Shown: positions 10,001 through 20,944 of the stretch, in pieces
How positions within the stretch are numbered: position 1 is the first letter of the stretch
How the letters are laid out: each line of letters starts with the position of its first letter
Source: Dipylidium caninum
Taxonomy: Eukaryota > Platyhelminthes > Cestoda > Cyclophyllidea > Dipylidiidae
Direction: 5' to 3'
Length of the DNA: 64,000 nt
Assembly: GCA_017562135.1 (NCBI GenBank)
Contig: QEYB01001046.1
Span: 1,550,001 to 1,614,000 of the forward strand
The notes under the pieces: generated by a model
The model's input: the letters and a program-made list of their open reading frames with translations, nothing else
What the model was told of the DNA's origin: nothing
Database searches by the model: none
Program-made: the position numbers and the translations under genes

Positions 10001-13000
10001 AAAGCATTTTGCAGTTGATGAGAAAATTTATTGGGGTAATTCGGTATCTGTTTTGTGTTACATGGGAAGAGAAAAGCAGTCTAATGGGTTTTCAAGATAG
10101 CTAACTCGACTGCTAGCACTTTCGGGGGGCTTTAAGAGGAGGAACAAGGGACTGAAAGGGAGAAAAGCAATGATTACACAGACAGTGCAAAAAAACGAGA
10201 GAGTATTCGAAGGGTCCCAACCCAGGAACTTCGCAGATGAGAACTCAGAGCATAAAATGTTGAGCAAACCAGAAAGCAAAGCAGCCGCTCATCGAATAAA
10301 AATTAGATTACAGAAGCATTTGAACAAATCGCCACGGACATGGGGGAAACGAGGAGGCAAAGAGAAATATGCAAAAGCGGGCAATTGTGGTTTGTACCTG
10401 TCAAAAGAGCGGATGAATACAAGCCAAATAAAAACAAGATATGTAGCATAAGTACAGCGGAGAAGTAGTGGTACACTTTGCGCGGGACCAGAAAGATATG
10501 CAACGGTAAGACGTTTCAATTTAGCACAAAATAAGACAACGGCTACTATGCAACCCCAATTTTTCAGCACTTTCCAGTATTCAAAAATGCCTTTCAGGGA
10601 AGGAGTTGGGGCGAGTGAGAAGTAACAATGAGGCGGCAGAATTAATATCGCTGAGGGAGACGGCCATGCAGGAAATGAACATGAAGAGGAACGATAATAC
10701 ACTTACCTATGGAACCCATGCAGGATAAGTTAACTTGAAAGAAAAAAGACGCGCCCACGTGATTTTCATGGAAACAGAAGGGGGGCCGGTTTGCGAATCC
10801 GAGAAGTGGGTTAAAAGCCACCACATTAAAGGGTCTCTTTCTTGGCGATGCCACCCAACTCAGCTCAGGTGGCAGTGATGTTACCAGATTTTGAATACTT
10901 TCTAAAAGGTGTGCTTCACCTGTCTTCCCGATTACGAGACCTAAATTTCCTCTTCTAAAAAGCCGATTTTACTGACATATCAGTAGACCAAAACACAGAT
11001 CTACTTGGAGATCGGTCAAAGAAATAGAGGGAAAGGATGAGAATAATAAAACAGGAATTGGCGAAAACCGGCCGGAAATTAAGGACTCCCTTTGAGGTTT
11101 GAATGACATTATTTGACATAAATTATACAAGACATATCGTCCCTAGCTTTTACCGAATTTTGGTAATATTTAGTTGAGGTGAATTAATCAAACCACTAAA
11201 AAGTGACCGCAGAACTCACTATGTCGATCTGCGGCACGTGAGAGTTCCTCTTGCAGCACCGTGGAGAGGGTGGCGGCTCTGGCATCTATCCGATCTCTTA
11301 ACTTGGTCAGGCCAATGACAACTGCAGAGGCATTCGACTGCTGAGTATGGCTGAGGGACGAAGTGTCGAAGAAAGTGGAGGGAAGAAGTTGAGCGAGGCG
11401 GTTCGTGCTCGAGAAATGAGACGCACGGCCTTGGAGAAGTCGCGCACCGCCACTGCCACGTCTACATCTTCTGGCATCTCCCAAAGCCAAGCATCCTCAC
11501 CCTGGTCGGAGGATGATTTAGCACTAACGAGGGAGTCTCTATGGAAGGCTGCCAAAAATCATTGAAACGCAATATAAAGTTAGACCTTCTTGAACAAAGT
11601 TTAAGTGTTATAAATGTAAGATCAGCTATAAAGAACTGATTTCAAATAAAAATGTCTAAAATATGATACGATCGTTCGTAACGATGTAATTGCTATGTCA
11701 AAAATAAAGGGCCCTTGGTCGTAAAGCAAAATAGAGGGCGAAAGTAACTCTAGTATCGAAATAATATCCGCTTATATCTATGAATAAATTCCAAAACTAG
11801 CCGAAAATGCCATTGTTTTGCGCTCAAAAACAATAACAGTGAGCGAAAAGAAGTTGAGGAATAGTAATAACAACAGAAACTAGCAGATGCAAAGATTTAG
11901 GCCCTCATCTTGTCTTACACTTTTCAAGCGGGTGAAAATGAAGCTCTCGTAACGAAATATGCGAATGCAACCAAGGAACTCGTAAAGATTGAGGCTTCGT
12001 CGAAGAAAGTGAGATAGAATGATTGTTGGAGAACCAGTCACAGTTCTGATTAAGTAATTAGATGGGCTTACGAATTCGAAATGAGGCGCTGTAAAAATAG
12101 GCAACTATGCTCATCTGCTAAAGGAAAGATATTAGCAGGTAAGAAGGGAATTTTAACAGAAAATTAAGGATTTCCTAGACACCGATAGAGGTTACCTTGA
12201 AATAGCCTCCAAAGTCTTTCGAGTAAATATAAATGGCATAAGGCAATTCATAAAGAGCTAAAAAGGTCTCGATTAAACACGCAGATATTTAAATAAATGG
12301 AGTGCCCCTGAAATATCAAAAGTAGTTTTGTGTAGCAATTTGACTAATGCAAATGCCTATCGCATGAAGTGAGTTAAAGTTAACGTAAAGACTGTTTGGA
12401 GAATGGGCCACTGTAATTAAGTAAATTTTAAAGAAGTATTTTTATTCAGCCTGCATGAAGTCACGAAGGTTCTTGCACTCACATCCACAGCGGCCCTCAC
12501 AGGACATTAAAAAGCTGGAAAAAATAAGGTACAAGGAAACGTGAACCAGAAAGCTATGAAAGATAAAATATGTGAGGATACATTACAAGAGGACAAGACA
12601 TGCACAGAGATTACGTGTGTGCCAATGGTCGCCTTGGAAAGTGAACAAGCAGGCACATAGGAATGGTAGGTTGATAACGATCAACCAAAAGGAGGGAATG
12701 CTGGAACTCGGAAAAGTGCACCCAGTGGTGGAGTTCCACTCGAGAGAATCATCTTTCGCTTCCGAACAAAGCTGAATAGTTCAGCGCCCATGTAAAAAAG
12801 ACCATAAAATGAAGAATATGGCCTCTTCAATAAAATCTAGAGGCAAAGGTAATAAAAGTTGACAATAAAATAATTAAATGGATGCAAGTGAGATCGAATC
12901 ATCTGAGGCAAGGAACCGAGTGTAATAGTTTTCTGGACAAAAATAATTTGAGTTGATGTGCGAAGGTTAATCGTGATAGAAACAGAGAGTACAAAAAGGG

Positions 13001-14683
13001 ATGCAGTCGATAGGCACCTGAGTTAGAAGGCCTCTTCCTTGTTTGCAGATGAAACTATAGGAGCAGCACCTCTAATGATTACATAACATGTTGTTATAAT
13101 GTATTTAATACGTAAAACTTGGGGAATTTAACATTATTAACACCCACAACCAAAAAAATTAACAGGGATAAGCTAAACTGGCTAAACCAGGTTTTAGGTT
13201 ATAATGACAGAGCGAAGGTCCAAATCATGGCGCGCTCATTTTCCATGGACAAAAAGATGTTTTAAGACAGTCACTTTGTATCAGAAAGGAACGGCTGTTG
13301 GTTGAGAGCCTCTCCGATTACGTTACAACACTAGTGTATAAGGCTTTGTTCTTTGAAACAATATTGCATAAGTGCAGAAAGCTTAGTTGGTGAAAAGGGT
13401 ACCACATCAATTTGCATGATGAAACAAAAAAAATTCACGGCCAACACAAGTCAGCCCGCAAGCACAAAGCAACAACGGCTCTGCGAAAAGTTACGCAAAA
13501 TGTTTGAACACAGCCAAAACTCGGTTTGAGAATCCCAATGAAATCGAGACCACATGAAAAACAATACTTACGGTTAACGCGAACTGGGTTAGCCGTCGTC
13601 GTTGATGGCTGGTCGCGCCTAATGAAATCAACAATCTCCGGAATCGTGCTCGCCAACGCCTCCAAACACAGAGTATCTACTTCGGGTGTGACATCAACAG
13701 CCGTGGAGAGACGCGATACAACAAGAGCGGCTTCATCCGCATCGGGTTCAACGAGACACGAGTCGACACGACCATTACTTCCCACCATTGCCTTCTCCTC
13801 ATCGTGCAACTCAATTTTTTCACCAAGCGCGCCGGTAAGGTGAATTCGCTTCGCCTCATTGATAGTGGAAATAAGAAGGCGCTTTGCTTTGACTGACTCC
13901 ATCTGGAAGACACGGTTATCCGGAAAAACAAGAAGTTGTATGAGATCTGGAGTTGCTCTTTGAAAACTGGAAGCCTTCACATCCGTCACCATCACATTTT
14001 CGAGTTCGTAGAGAGCTTGCTTCTTGTAACGACGCATTTCGAAACTGAAAGACATTCACCATTATTATCGTAATTAACTTCGTTTGCTAATTCATACGGA
14101 GAACTCAATCACATATATGGATAAAGAATTACGAGTCATATTGTCTTTTAGCGACAAGAATGTAATCACTCAAAACGACGAGGTGGAAGTAACCCTGCTT
14201 CATGAAGGTATTGGGATTGACTTCAACAGCATCTGCCTCAAGGAGAAGTTGTCTTGAGGGGTCTTTAACCAAATTCTGGACAAATGGCAATTATTGCAAC
14301 AAGACAGTTTACCGAAACCCCATCCACAGAATTAAGGAGTGAAGAAAAGCCGTTATGTATATTAGAGAACCGCTTCGACTCGTCGACCGGCAGGCTTTCT
14401 GAAAGCAAGGTCGTAACTTAGGCACCATGAGTCGATCTACCATCTCGGAAGAGAGACTTCTCCGTAAGGGCAGAACAGAGACGTTTTTGCTCGACCAACT
14501 GATTGTCCAACTGATGCATCACAGCACCAATTGCTGTAACGGCCTTGCTGGCGTCGATAAAGAGCTTGAAGTTGTTAAATATAGCCTTTTTCATTTGCGA
14601 CGATGCCTCATCCGTTATGCGGTTCAAGTCCGCTATGGTCTGTAGGATTTCAGCACCACCATTCTTGGAGATTTTGGACACGA
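6876..14683 (-). CDS. EXOC8: Exocyst complex component 8 (Exo84), eleven exons, 5' end missing
   Basis: Subunit of the octameric exocyst, which tethers secretory vesicles to the plasma membrane; the animal protein also binds Ral GTPases through its PH domain. Eleven minus-strand exons give about 741 residues (human about 725), all phases consistent except within exon 5. Order: N-terminal helix (MKKAIFNNFKLFIDASKAV, MHQLDNQLVEQK), a linker, the PH domain at about residues 112-210 (SDYILVAKRQY; YELENVMVTDVK; LLVFPDNRVFQMES), an acidic insertion ending in the conserved NPF, then the C-terminal helical rods (WEMPEDVDVAVAVRDF; DLNVYSRALAAAK) and the end FKKLLRGG-stop. The first exon with the ATG was not found above 14683. 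Oddities: one GC-AG intron (after exon 7), a frame break in exon 5, and intron sizes from 37 to 2023 nt. Identification by several independent conserved blocks is secure. Confidence 0.95.
7425..7612 (-). CDS. EXOC8: EXOC8 exon 10
   Basis: Acceptor CTTAAG, donor GTGATC; reads GRGGLVLFTTQATRPLSHFA and AKMLRSDLNVYSRALAAAK. The region is GC-richer than the surrounding introns, as expected for coding DNA here. Confidence 0.92.
8195..8285 (-). CDS. EXOC8: EXOC8 exon 9
   Basis: Acceptor TGGCAG, donor GTGAGT; reads KENRQSVDSIDATVKTMSET then AEKSLTG. Phase 0 in, phase 1 out. Confidence 0.9.
8367..8489 (-). CDS. EXOC8: EXOC8 exon 8
   Basis: Acceptor CTTAG; reads ATELIGVDIKSTIDNCLLKS through YEDAVKHRTP, equivalent to the LGDIGLDL...ATKHR segment. 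Donor GTGAAT. Confidence 0.92.
8695..8828 (-). CDS. EXOC8: EXOC8 exon 7, uses a GC donor
   Basis: Acceptor TTTCAG; reads CSWVLEETVRFCNQLRVV to ERIHAHAKK. The only donor that keeps phase with exon 8 is AAG|GCGAGT, a GC-AG intron with otherwise ideal consensus. Confidence 0.9.
9481..9756 (-). CDS. EXOC8: EXOC8 exon 6
   Basis: Acceptor CTCAG, donor GTAGGT. Reads SASQSVHAAVIHLSELGK then FLAYRSGVINSSLV, the counterpart of the AVSQLIRLGQ...LFLRNRA helices of Exo84. Confidence 0.93.
9757..11219. other. 1.5-kb EXOC8 intron
   Basis: Several overlapping open frames occur on both strands (for example 10170-10451 plus and 10289-10702 minus), none with a recognisable motif. No gene supported. Confidence 0.6.
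11220..11548 (-). CDS. EXOC8: EXOC8 exon 5, contains a frame break
   Basis: Begins within the conserved NPF (split codon C|CC) and reads WEMPEDVDVAVAVRDFSKAV in one frame; the 3' part (IGLTKLRDRIDARAATLS, VLQEELSRAADRH) is open in another frame and is the one in phase with the next exon. A one-base deletion between about 11300 and 11420, a sequencing error, or an unrecognised micro-intron would explain it. Both halves match Exo84. Confidence 0.88.
11549..13571. other. 2.0-kb EXOC8 intron
   Basis: AT-rich intron. It holds one exon-like element on the same strand at 12442-12514, listed separately. Otherwise I see nothing coding. Confidence 0.7.
12442..12514 (-). other. Possible alternative terminal exon with 21-residue Cys-rich ORF
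   Basis: A strong acceptor (TATTTTTTCCAG) is followed by ATGTCCTGTGAG..., a 21-residue frame MSCEGRCGCECKNLRDFMQA+E with five Cys, whose stop codon overlaps an AATAAA. Spliced to EXOC8 exon 4 it would stop after two codons and give a PH-domain-only protein; read alone it would be a tiny Cys-rich peptide. Could be chance. Confidence 0.2.
13572..14044 (-). CDS. EXOC8: EXOC8 exon 4 (rest of PH domain and acidic linker)
   Basis: Acceptor TTTCAG, donor GTAAGT. YELENVMVTDVK and LLVFPDNRVFQMES are diagnostic Exo84 PH strands. The linker after the PH domain (EPDADEAALV...TPEVDTLC) is worm-specific in length. Confidence 0.95.
14133..14275 (-). CDS. EXOC8: EXOC8 exon 3 (start of PH domain)
   Basis: Acceptor TCCAG, donor GTAATT. 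Reads NLVKDPSRQLLLEADAVEV and HLVVLSDYILVAKRQYD, matching the RxLLxxxxLxE...FLxxDxLLVA opening of Exo84 PH domains. Confidence 0.93.
14313..14398 (-). CDS. EXOC8: EXOC8 exon 2
   Basis: 86 nt, flanked by introns of 42 nt (14399-14440) and 37 nt (14276-14312). Reads ESLPVDESKRFSNI and GFSSLLNSVDGVS, equivalent to the short helix before the PH domain. Confidence 0.88.
14441..14683 (-). CDS. EXOC8: EXOC8 exon 1 of those visible (N-terminal helix)
   Basis: Acceptor AATAG, donor GTAGAT; reads from VSKISKNGG to EKSLFRD. Enters in phase 1, so an upstream coding exon is needed. The GAT G|GTAGAT donor is fixed by the phase of the next exon. Confidence 0.92.
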
Positions 14684-16900
14684 CTATTAATTGAAAATTA
14701 CAGAATTATACGGTCGAAATAGACTTTCGGGAAACCAAGGAAAATGGAAAGGCTGCCAAGCACTAACATTTATTAACATCGAGGTCAGACTTATTAAAAA
14801 CCCTCCTCAGCCCTGCCAAAGTATTTGGCTCAGTATTTGCCATAACCCCGAGGTGCCCTCACTGGCCCGCTACGCGGATTGGAAGAGAACCGCTCGTATT
14901 AAATGGGTGCGCTTATCCGGTGCCGACTAAAACAATTTATCAGGGCTTCGTGGAGCTCTTAACACTTCAATAACATTTGGTAACAAGTATCTCAAAAATT
15001 TGGTCTTTGACTTGCGCAAGGTATTTGGTTTGTTGTTTTTTAGTAATTTAAGAGCTGGTTTAAAGCTCATTAAATAACACGTAGTGTACTAAAAATAAAG
15101 CAGTTATTCTCAACTCACACAGTGGACTTTGTAGCCGTAAAAGCTTATGTTCTGGGACCATCGAACTTGGCACTAGTTTCACCATACTTAACGGGGAAAT
15201 AAAGCAAAATACTTTTTTTTTTCACGCATCGCCTTCATCGCATAATCCAACTTTTATTTTAGCATTGATCCGGTAATCTTGCAGGATGCTTCTCAGAATT
15301 GGCGAAATCTAAAGGGAAAATATGACCTACGTGTCTTCTCTTATGACATATTTGCCCTACAGAGGTCTTGTGGAAATACTAAATAAATACTCCACAAATA
15401 CTCCAGCAATTTTCGCCAACCCTTGTTAACATATAACAATAACCTGATTGAAGCCACTTCTAGTAAAACTGAATTGGATTGTTCCTGTGCTAGTTCAAAT
15501 TACAAGCTTCACCGCAGCAAACACAAATCTCATCCTTCGACTGTTTGCGATATCATTTACTTTTTGTAGAGCGGAAGATTTGGAAATTTTCCAGCTGCAT
15601 TTAGACTCTTCATTAGCCGTAATCTTATCTGCATTATTACTACCATGGCATAGAGTTAGCTGTGGTTATGTAATTCGCCAAATTTATACGTTCGTCAAGA
15701 GTGCGGTGGCCGAAGTTATCTTTTGACCGATAATAATTGGTTATCACATCGCAGAATGAAACCGCGTTAAATCAAGAGGAACATCCATTTCTATATTCCC
15801 TTCTTACCTTTAAACACAGTTTACTACTCTCTGTTGGGACTTGGTTTGACGAAACCCTTGGCATCGCATTTTGCTGCGTTAAATCCAGCGGCGGGGACAT
15901 ATTTCCCTTGATTCGTGGAACGCTACTTTCGAATAGTAAACGTCCTCTGCGTTGGTAGCACCGAAATCGTCTTAAAATGGCATTGTGGGCAACCATTTTG
16001 GGTAATAACATTTTATTTCTTCTAGCTCACTCAGAGCTTTTTCAAAAGGCATAGCTTGCTGTAGTCGTGAACCATGAAGTACCTTTTCCTCCATCTATTG
16101 TCAAATTATTGTGCTATTCCGGCTCACACAGTTTCCCCAGCAACGTAAAATATATGTGGCGTCAACGTTCAGGCAACCAACCACAATGCATTTGGTGCAG
16201 TAAGATCACTCGGGCTTGGCCATCTTGAAGCGTTATCACCACTTTACAGCTATTTTGGCCTTCACCGCAGTGGAATACTGTTTTTTTGGTCTTGCCCGTG
16301 AACTTGTTCAATTTCCTCCTGATCGCCAAATACGACGTGTAGAGATAAAATGCCTCATATCAGATTAAATGCAATCTTACACTGCGGCATTTTCTACGAG
16401 TGTCATTCTGCGGGTTCTCGGAAGCTCGCTACGACTGCTTCCATGACCTAATCGCGAAAGCGCCATGATGCAACTGAAGCTGCTGAGAGAATTCAGGTCG
16501 TGGACGGCGCTGTGGGTGCAGTGTCTTCGAACCGCAGTCCAGCGCTCTGATTACGCCCTACTTGGAAGCCATAATCATCTCCTTTTCTCCAAATTACAAA
16601 ATTACTTGGTGGACAAGGGTACGGTAGAAGAGGGTATTGAAACAAAGCCATCTTAATATTTTGAAAGCAGTGTTAGTAGAAATGGTAAACCGCGAACAAT
16701 TAAGGTTAAACCAGTTGATTTGACGTGGTGTTTTTAGGGGAGGGGGGGGGGAGAGGGGAGGGGAAATAGTCAAATGTCAAGCTTGACCGCGCTCTCATAC
16801 CTACTGAGAGCCGCCTACCGAACGGTTAGAAATGTCGAAGAGTGGATCTAATTTTATAGCACATGTTTAAGGCTGCATTAAACCAGACTATCGCACCAGC
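14684..16900. other. Unassigned AT-rich region with exon-like pieces
   Basis: Should contain the EXOC8 start exon on the minus strand. On the plus strand there are stop-free pieces at about 14691-14930 (ends ARYADWKRTARIKWVRLSGAD-stop), 15262-15381 after a clean ATTTTAG acceptor, 15448-15726 and 16465-16656. On the minus strand 16011-15772 is open and holds a perfect AAAG|GTAAGA donor at 15811-15810. I could not identify a protein from any of them and do not know which strand is real. Confidence 0.3.
16742..16751 (+). repeat. Poly(G) tract
   Basis: Run of ten G within a purine-rich stretch of about 35 nt, close to the change in base composition. Confidence 0.8.
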
Positions 16901-19900
16901 TGAATTAGTTCACGACAATGCGGACCAGACTCAGTGAGAGCCAATTCCTCCTGCTACCTGACTTCCCTGCAAACTGTAGCCCGAGGTCTTCCTCTGTCCG
17001 AGCTTCAGCTTCTGCAGTCACAAGAGTGCATGAAGGTTCAGTGTATATAAAGAAATAGTCAACTCCGAGCAAGGGGACCGCGGGGCTTGATTGGTGCGCT
17101 GGGTTGACGGGCTTGTGATGGCTGATAGCGGGCGAAAATTTCGCCTGACATAGTCACTTTTTAATTGGTGATAGAATGACAAACGGAGGGGGACTGGAGG
17201 CACCTGTGTTTCACGTTTGCTCGCAGTGACTCCTCATACTCAGGACCATCTCCTGCAGCATTGGAGCCTCGTTGTTTCTCTTGACCGGCGCCGCAACCCT
17301 CGTGCATTTGCGATAAAGTTGCGTCAGACTGTTATCTCGATCACTTGGACACTTAAAGTGAGAAGTGACTTGCACTATCAGAGCGTGGGAATTCTGACAG
17401 AGCATAAAACTGATCCGAATGGTGGTCTGCAAGCTGCGGCTTCCCACGAGCGTCCAGAGGATGCCACAAACAAAAGGAGGCTGAATGTGGGGCGTGGGGA
17501 ATGCGCTAAAAGTTTTCCAGACCTGCTGCCAAGCCTGGCCCGAACGCAACACCCTAAAAAGGAAATGGGAGTGAGGCGCAGGGCAGCGGGGAGGCCGCAT
17601 ATTCATTCCCCACGAACCTGTTTTTCACATTCTTTTTATTACATTCTTGTGTCCCTATTTCCTACAGCTTCAAATTTGTCTTTTTTGTACTTCCGAAAGT
17701 GGTCCAATTGCCATGTTGCTCACAATGAACGCGACTTTTGACACGATTGCCTAGAGGCCTGGCAATTTCTGCCAGGCATGACGCCTTGGCGCCGATGCAT
17801 TGTCACTGAAAGAAGCACCAAAATCACGTCAGCATTGTTGCCGAGGAGATGATAATTCAGCGGTCAGAATGCCTGCAACAACAGCCTCGCCATGCCTATT
17901 TGTGAGTCTAGGGACAAAGAGGGCGGAATATCACTCCAGACAGCATTCAAATGCGCATTGTGGGACACTCTCAGCAACTACAAATAGGAAAAGGAAGAGT
18001 GTTAAAAGACAGTCTCAAGGGAAGTTGGAGGAGAGCACTTCATTGTGCTCGCTCGCCTTTTTCCCCTCAATGCGCAGTTAAGTTGAGCGAAACAACACAT
18101 TAGACTCCGCGATTAACTGAAGAGACGAAATGAATAAGTTGGGGATTGTTGAAGTTTTCTGCCTTCTCACAGGCCGTTAAAACCCCGCCTGGTGTGAATT
18201 AAAACACTGAGCATTTTTTAAAGAGCTTTGGTTGGATCGCAATGGCAGCTTCGGCAGAGGCTCCCCTCCCGGCAGAGTCCTCGTTAGGATATTTCGCAAT
18301 CGTCACTACCGACTACGTCGTCACACCGCGGAGGCGTGTTTGCCAGGTCGTAGTCGTCTGCTGAGACGGCGAAAGGCCATGCCTCTGAGCTGTTCCCCAT
18401 TGTCAACAACAGTCAATGTTAAAAGGCCTCACTGGTGCGCCATGAGGTGGATTCGCGCCCCAGTCAGAGTCGTGAGGCGGAATGAAGGCCACGCCGCTAA
18501 TCTGCACACTTCACGTCGCCTCCGACTGGGCTACTTTCTTTGTGTGTGTGACCCGTGGAGATGAACATTGTGAAGGATGAGAAAATCTCCACTCGACGGG
18601 TACGCGGACGCGATCCTCGAGGGTCTCGTCGGTGTTGCTAACACAGCAGGGCAGTCGACTCGCTGCAGCAGACAGCATAACTCGAAAAGTGGCCGCGTGC
18701 ATGTCCCTTGTTTCATATGAGAGAGTTGAAGTTATCCACAGGCTTCCCTCCACCTCTCCGCTTTTTCCTACAACAGCGATGGTGCCGCCCTATGCGAAAT
18801 GTACATCTCATTGGTCCCGAAAATATGTTTTGAGCATGCGATTCCAAACATTTTAGAAGCTCCCCGGCAGTGCTTTCACTAGAGCTCGAATGTATGCGCG
18901 GGAGGAGGCGGTAATGAACCAAAGGGTCCGGCAGACGTGGGCTCAGTTGAATGGCACAGAAGCGCTGGTCGAAGCCTCCGGGGGTGAAACGTCTTTGCGA
19001 GTAAGCACGTTGTCATGACAAAGGACTATCCGCTTGAGATCATAGAGGCCTTACAGAAGGGTGTCGAATAACGGCGGTACGCCAAAAAAGCCATCGTTGA
19101 TGAACTACAAAGCCTGGCGTTTATTGCAATCACGAAAGGTATTTTATTGCCGTTTGGTAAGTCTCCAATTCCTCCTTGTAATGGTCGAGGGAAAGATAAG
19201 ACTCGAGATGTAGTGCGAGAGTGAATGCGCATGTACTCGCAACTTTCTGCCCCATGAGGAGTGGAGATCTGGTCACAATATCCCAAAAAATGCCTCGCTC
19301 ACGCTTCTAGCCGCGTTGGCGGTCGGTCATTTTCACGGCGAACTCCCGAGGCGGCAGAGCGTAGGAGGCCGCCAACTCTACCGCCCGCTTTGAGGCGCAG
19401 ACAGAGGCTGAAGGTGAAGTGGGCAGCGGATGCCAGTGCCGGCAGTTGGAACAAAGAGGCCACTGCGTCTTCACCTAAGCAGGACATGCAAACCGCCCAG
19501 AAAGGACTTCCGGAGACTTCATGTGTGTAAGTGCAATTAACCCGCGAGAAGAGGAGTTCTAACCTCACCCCGCGACAAAAGTACACACATCATTATGAGG
19601 CAGGGAAATAGTGAGTAGGTTATTTATATTTCAAGTGAGAAAGTGAATTTTTAGACAGTGGGATTGGTAGACCCGAGGCTAAGCAGTGGAAAAAGAGTGA
19701 AAGAGGAGGGGAAGCTCCTTCTCCGCCTTTCGGTCCGGCGGTGAGTCCATCGAAATCAGTTGGTGCTTTAAAGGAGAAATGCCCCAATCGAATAGGAAGG
19801 GAAGAGGTAATCAAAAACAATTCTGCTTTTCGTCTGGGAAATGGGGAAAAATCGTTGGATTTCACGGTGCTTAGGAGTCGTGAGTTGCTCTCTCCCACGC

Positions 19901-20940
19901 AGGGAGAAAAAAAACACTCTCATCCCAACAGAGCCGACAACGCCGAGGGGAGGCTTGGAGTCGCGAGTTCATCTGTGTGCACCCGGCGTGGTTTAAGATA
20001 CATCCGAGCTGTCAGAGCCGCCAAGGCGCCCTCGGTGCTCGGAGGCTGTGTGCCGGCAGGTCGTTCGCTGCGCGCGGGTCTCAGGTCGGGCGCGTGGGGC
20101 GGGCGACAGAGCCTCGTCGGGTGCTTCGAGTCTGGCGTTGAGGGCGTTAATTGCAGCCCCGCATTCCCATCCGCCGGTTCGCACGAATGGCGAGAAAATT
20201 GAAACCCTTCCGAGCATTCCACACTGCATTCGTGGGGTGTGAGGACGACACAGTCGACCGACACGGCGTCAAACGGCCTCCGCGGTGCATCGGAGAACAG
20301 CGAGGCGGCGTTGGGGTGGCCATGACAATCTCAGACTGATTCCGTCGGTTTTAGCGACTTCGACTAGGTCTAAAGTGCTGCCCGTCGTTCCCAACACATC
20401 CCGATGCTTGGAGAAGGCAGACAAATGCCGTTTCGTGAACACTACGGCGTAGTGAGAAGTCGTGCTTCCTTCGAGGACAGAGACTGCGCTGGCGGGAGCC
20501 TGCCAGTGTGGCTGAACCACCCATCCCCCCGCCTCCCATGCACTCTGTGGACTTCGACACATTTCGGCCTTCGTCCTCGTGACTCGATCACCAGGGCGAG
20601 AGCGAGGACGAAGGCGAAGGCGAAGGCGAAGGCGAAGGCGAGGAGGTTCTCCGTCGCTGTCAGGGGCGCGTCCGCGCCAGCCCCGAGGAGCAAACTCGGT
20701 GGAAGGGGTGGGGGGGAAACAAAACCACGTCCGCGCAAAGTCCTGTTCCCCCCCCACGACAACAAATTTCTCCACTCGCACCCGCCTCTTTGGCGCACCT
20801 TCGTGTTCGCCTCCATATTCCTGCCGCTCAATGGCATGCAAATCCACCAAGACACGTTTGATTCGCATTAGTCTACAGTGTGGAACGGAAGTGCGCCAGG
20901 GGCCACCGATAAAGTCTGTCTGCAGCACCGCCTTCTGTAA
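16900..20940. other. GC-richer non-coding stretch, no supported gene
   Basis: Base composition rises here. The longest open frames (for example 17217-17741 plus) overlap equally long frames on the other strand and show no domain, no splice logic and no conserved motif, as expected when stop codons become rare. Confidence 0.5.
20605..20645 (+). repeat. (GAAGGC)n hexanucleotide repeat
   Basis: About six near-perfect units. It yields Lys-Ala or Ala-Phe repeats in overlapping open frames, which are therefore not evidence of genes. Confidence 0.8.
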
Positions 20941-20944
20941 GATT

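Noticed and set aside
17217..17741. 174-codon plus-strand ORF.
   Set aside because: A 131-codon ORF overlaps it on the other strand, and neither resembles a known protein.
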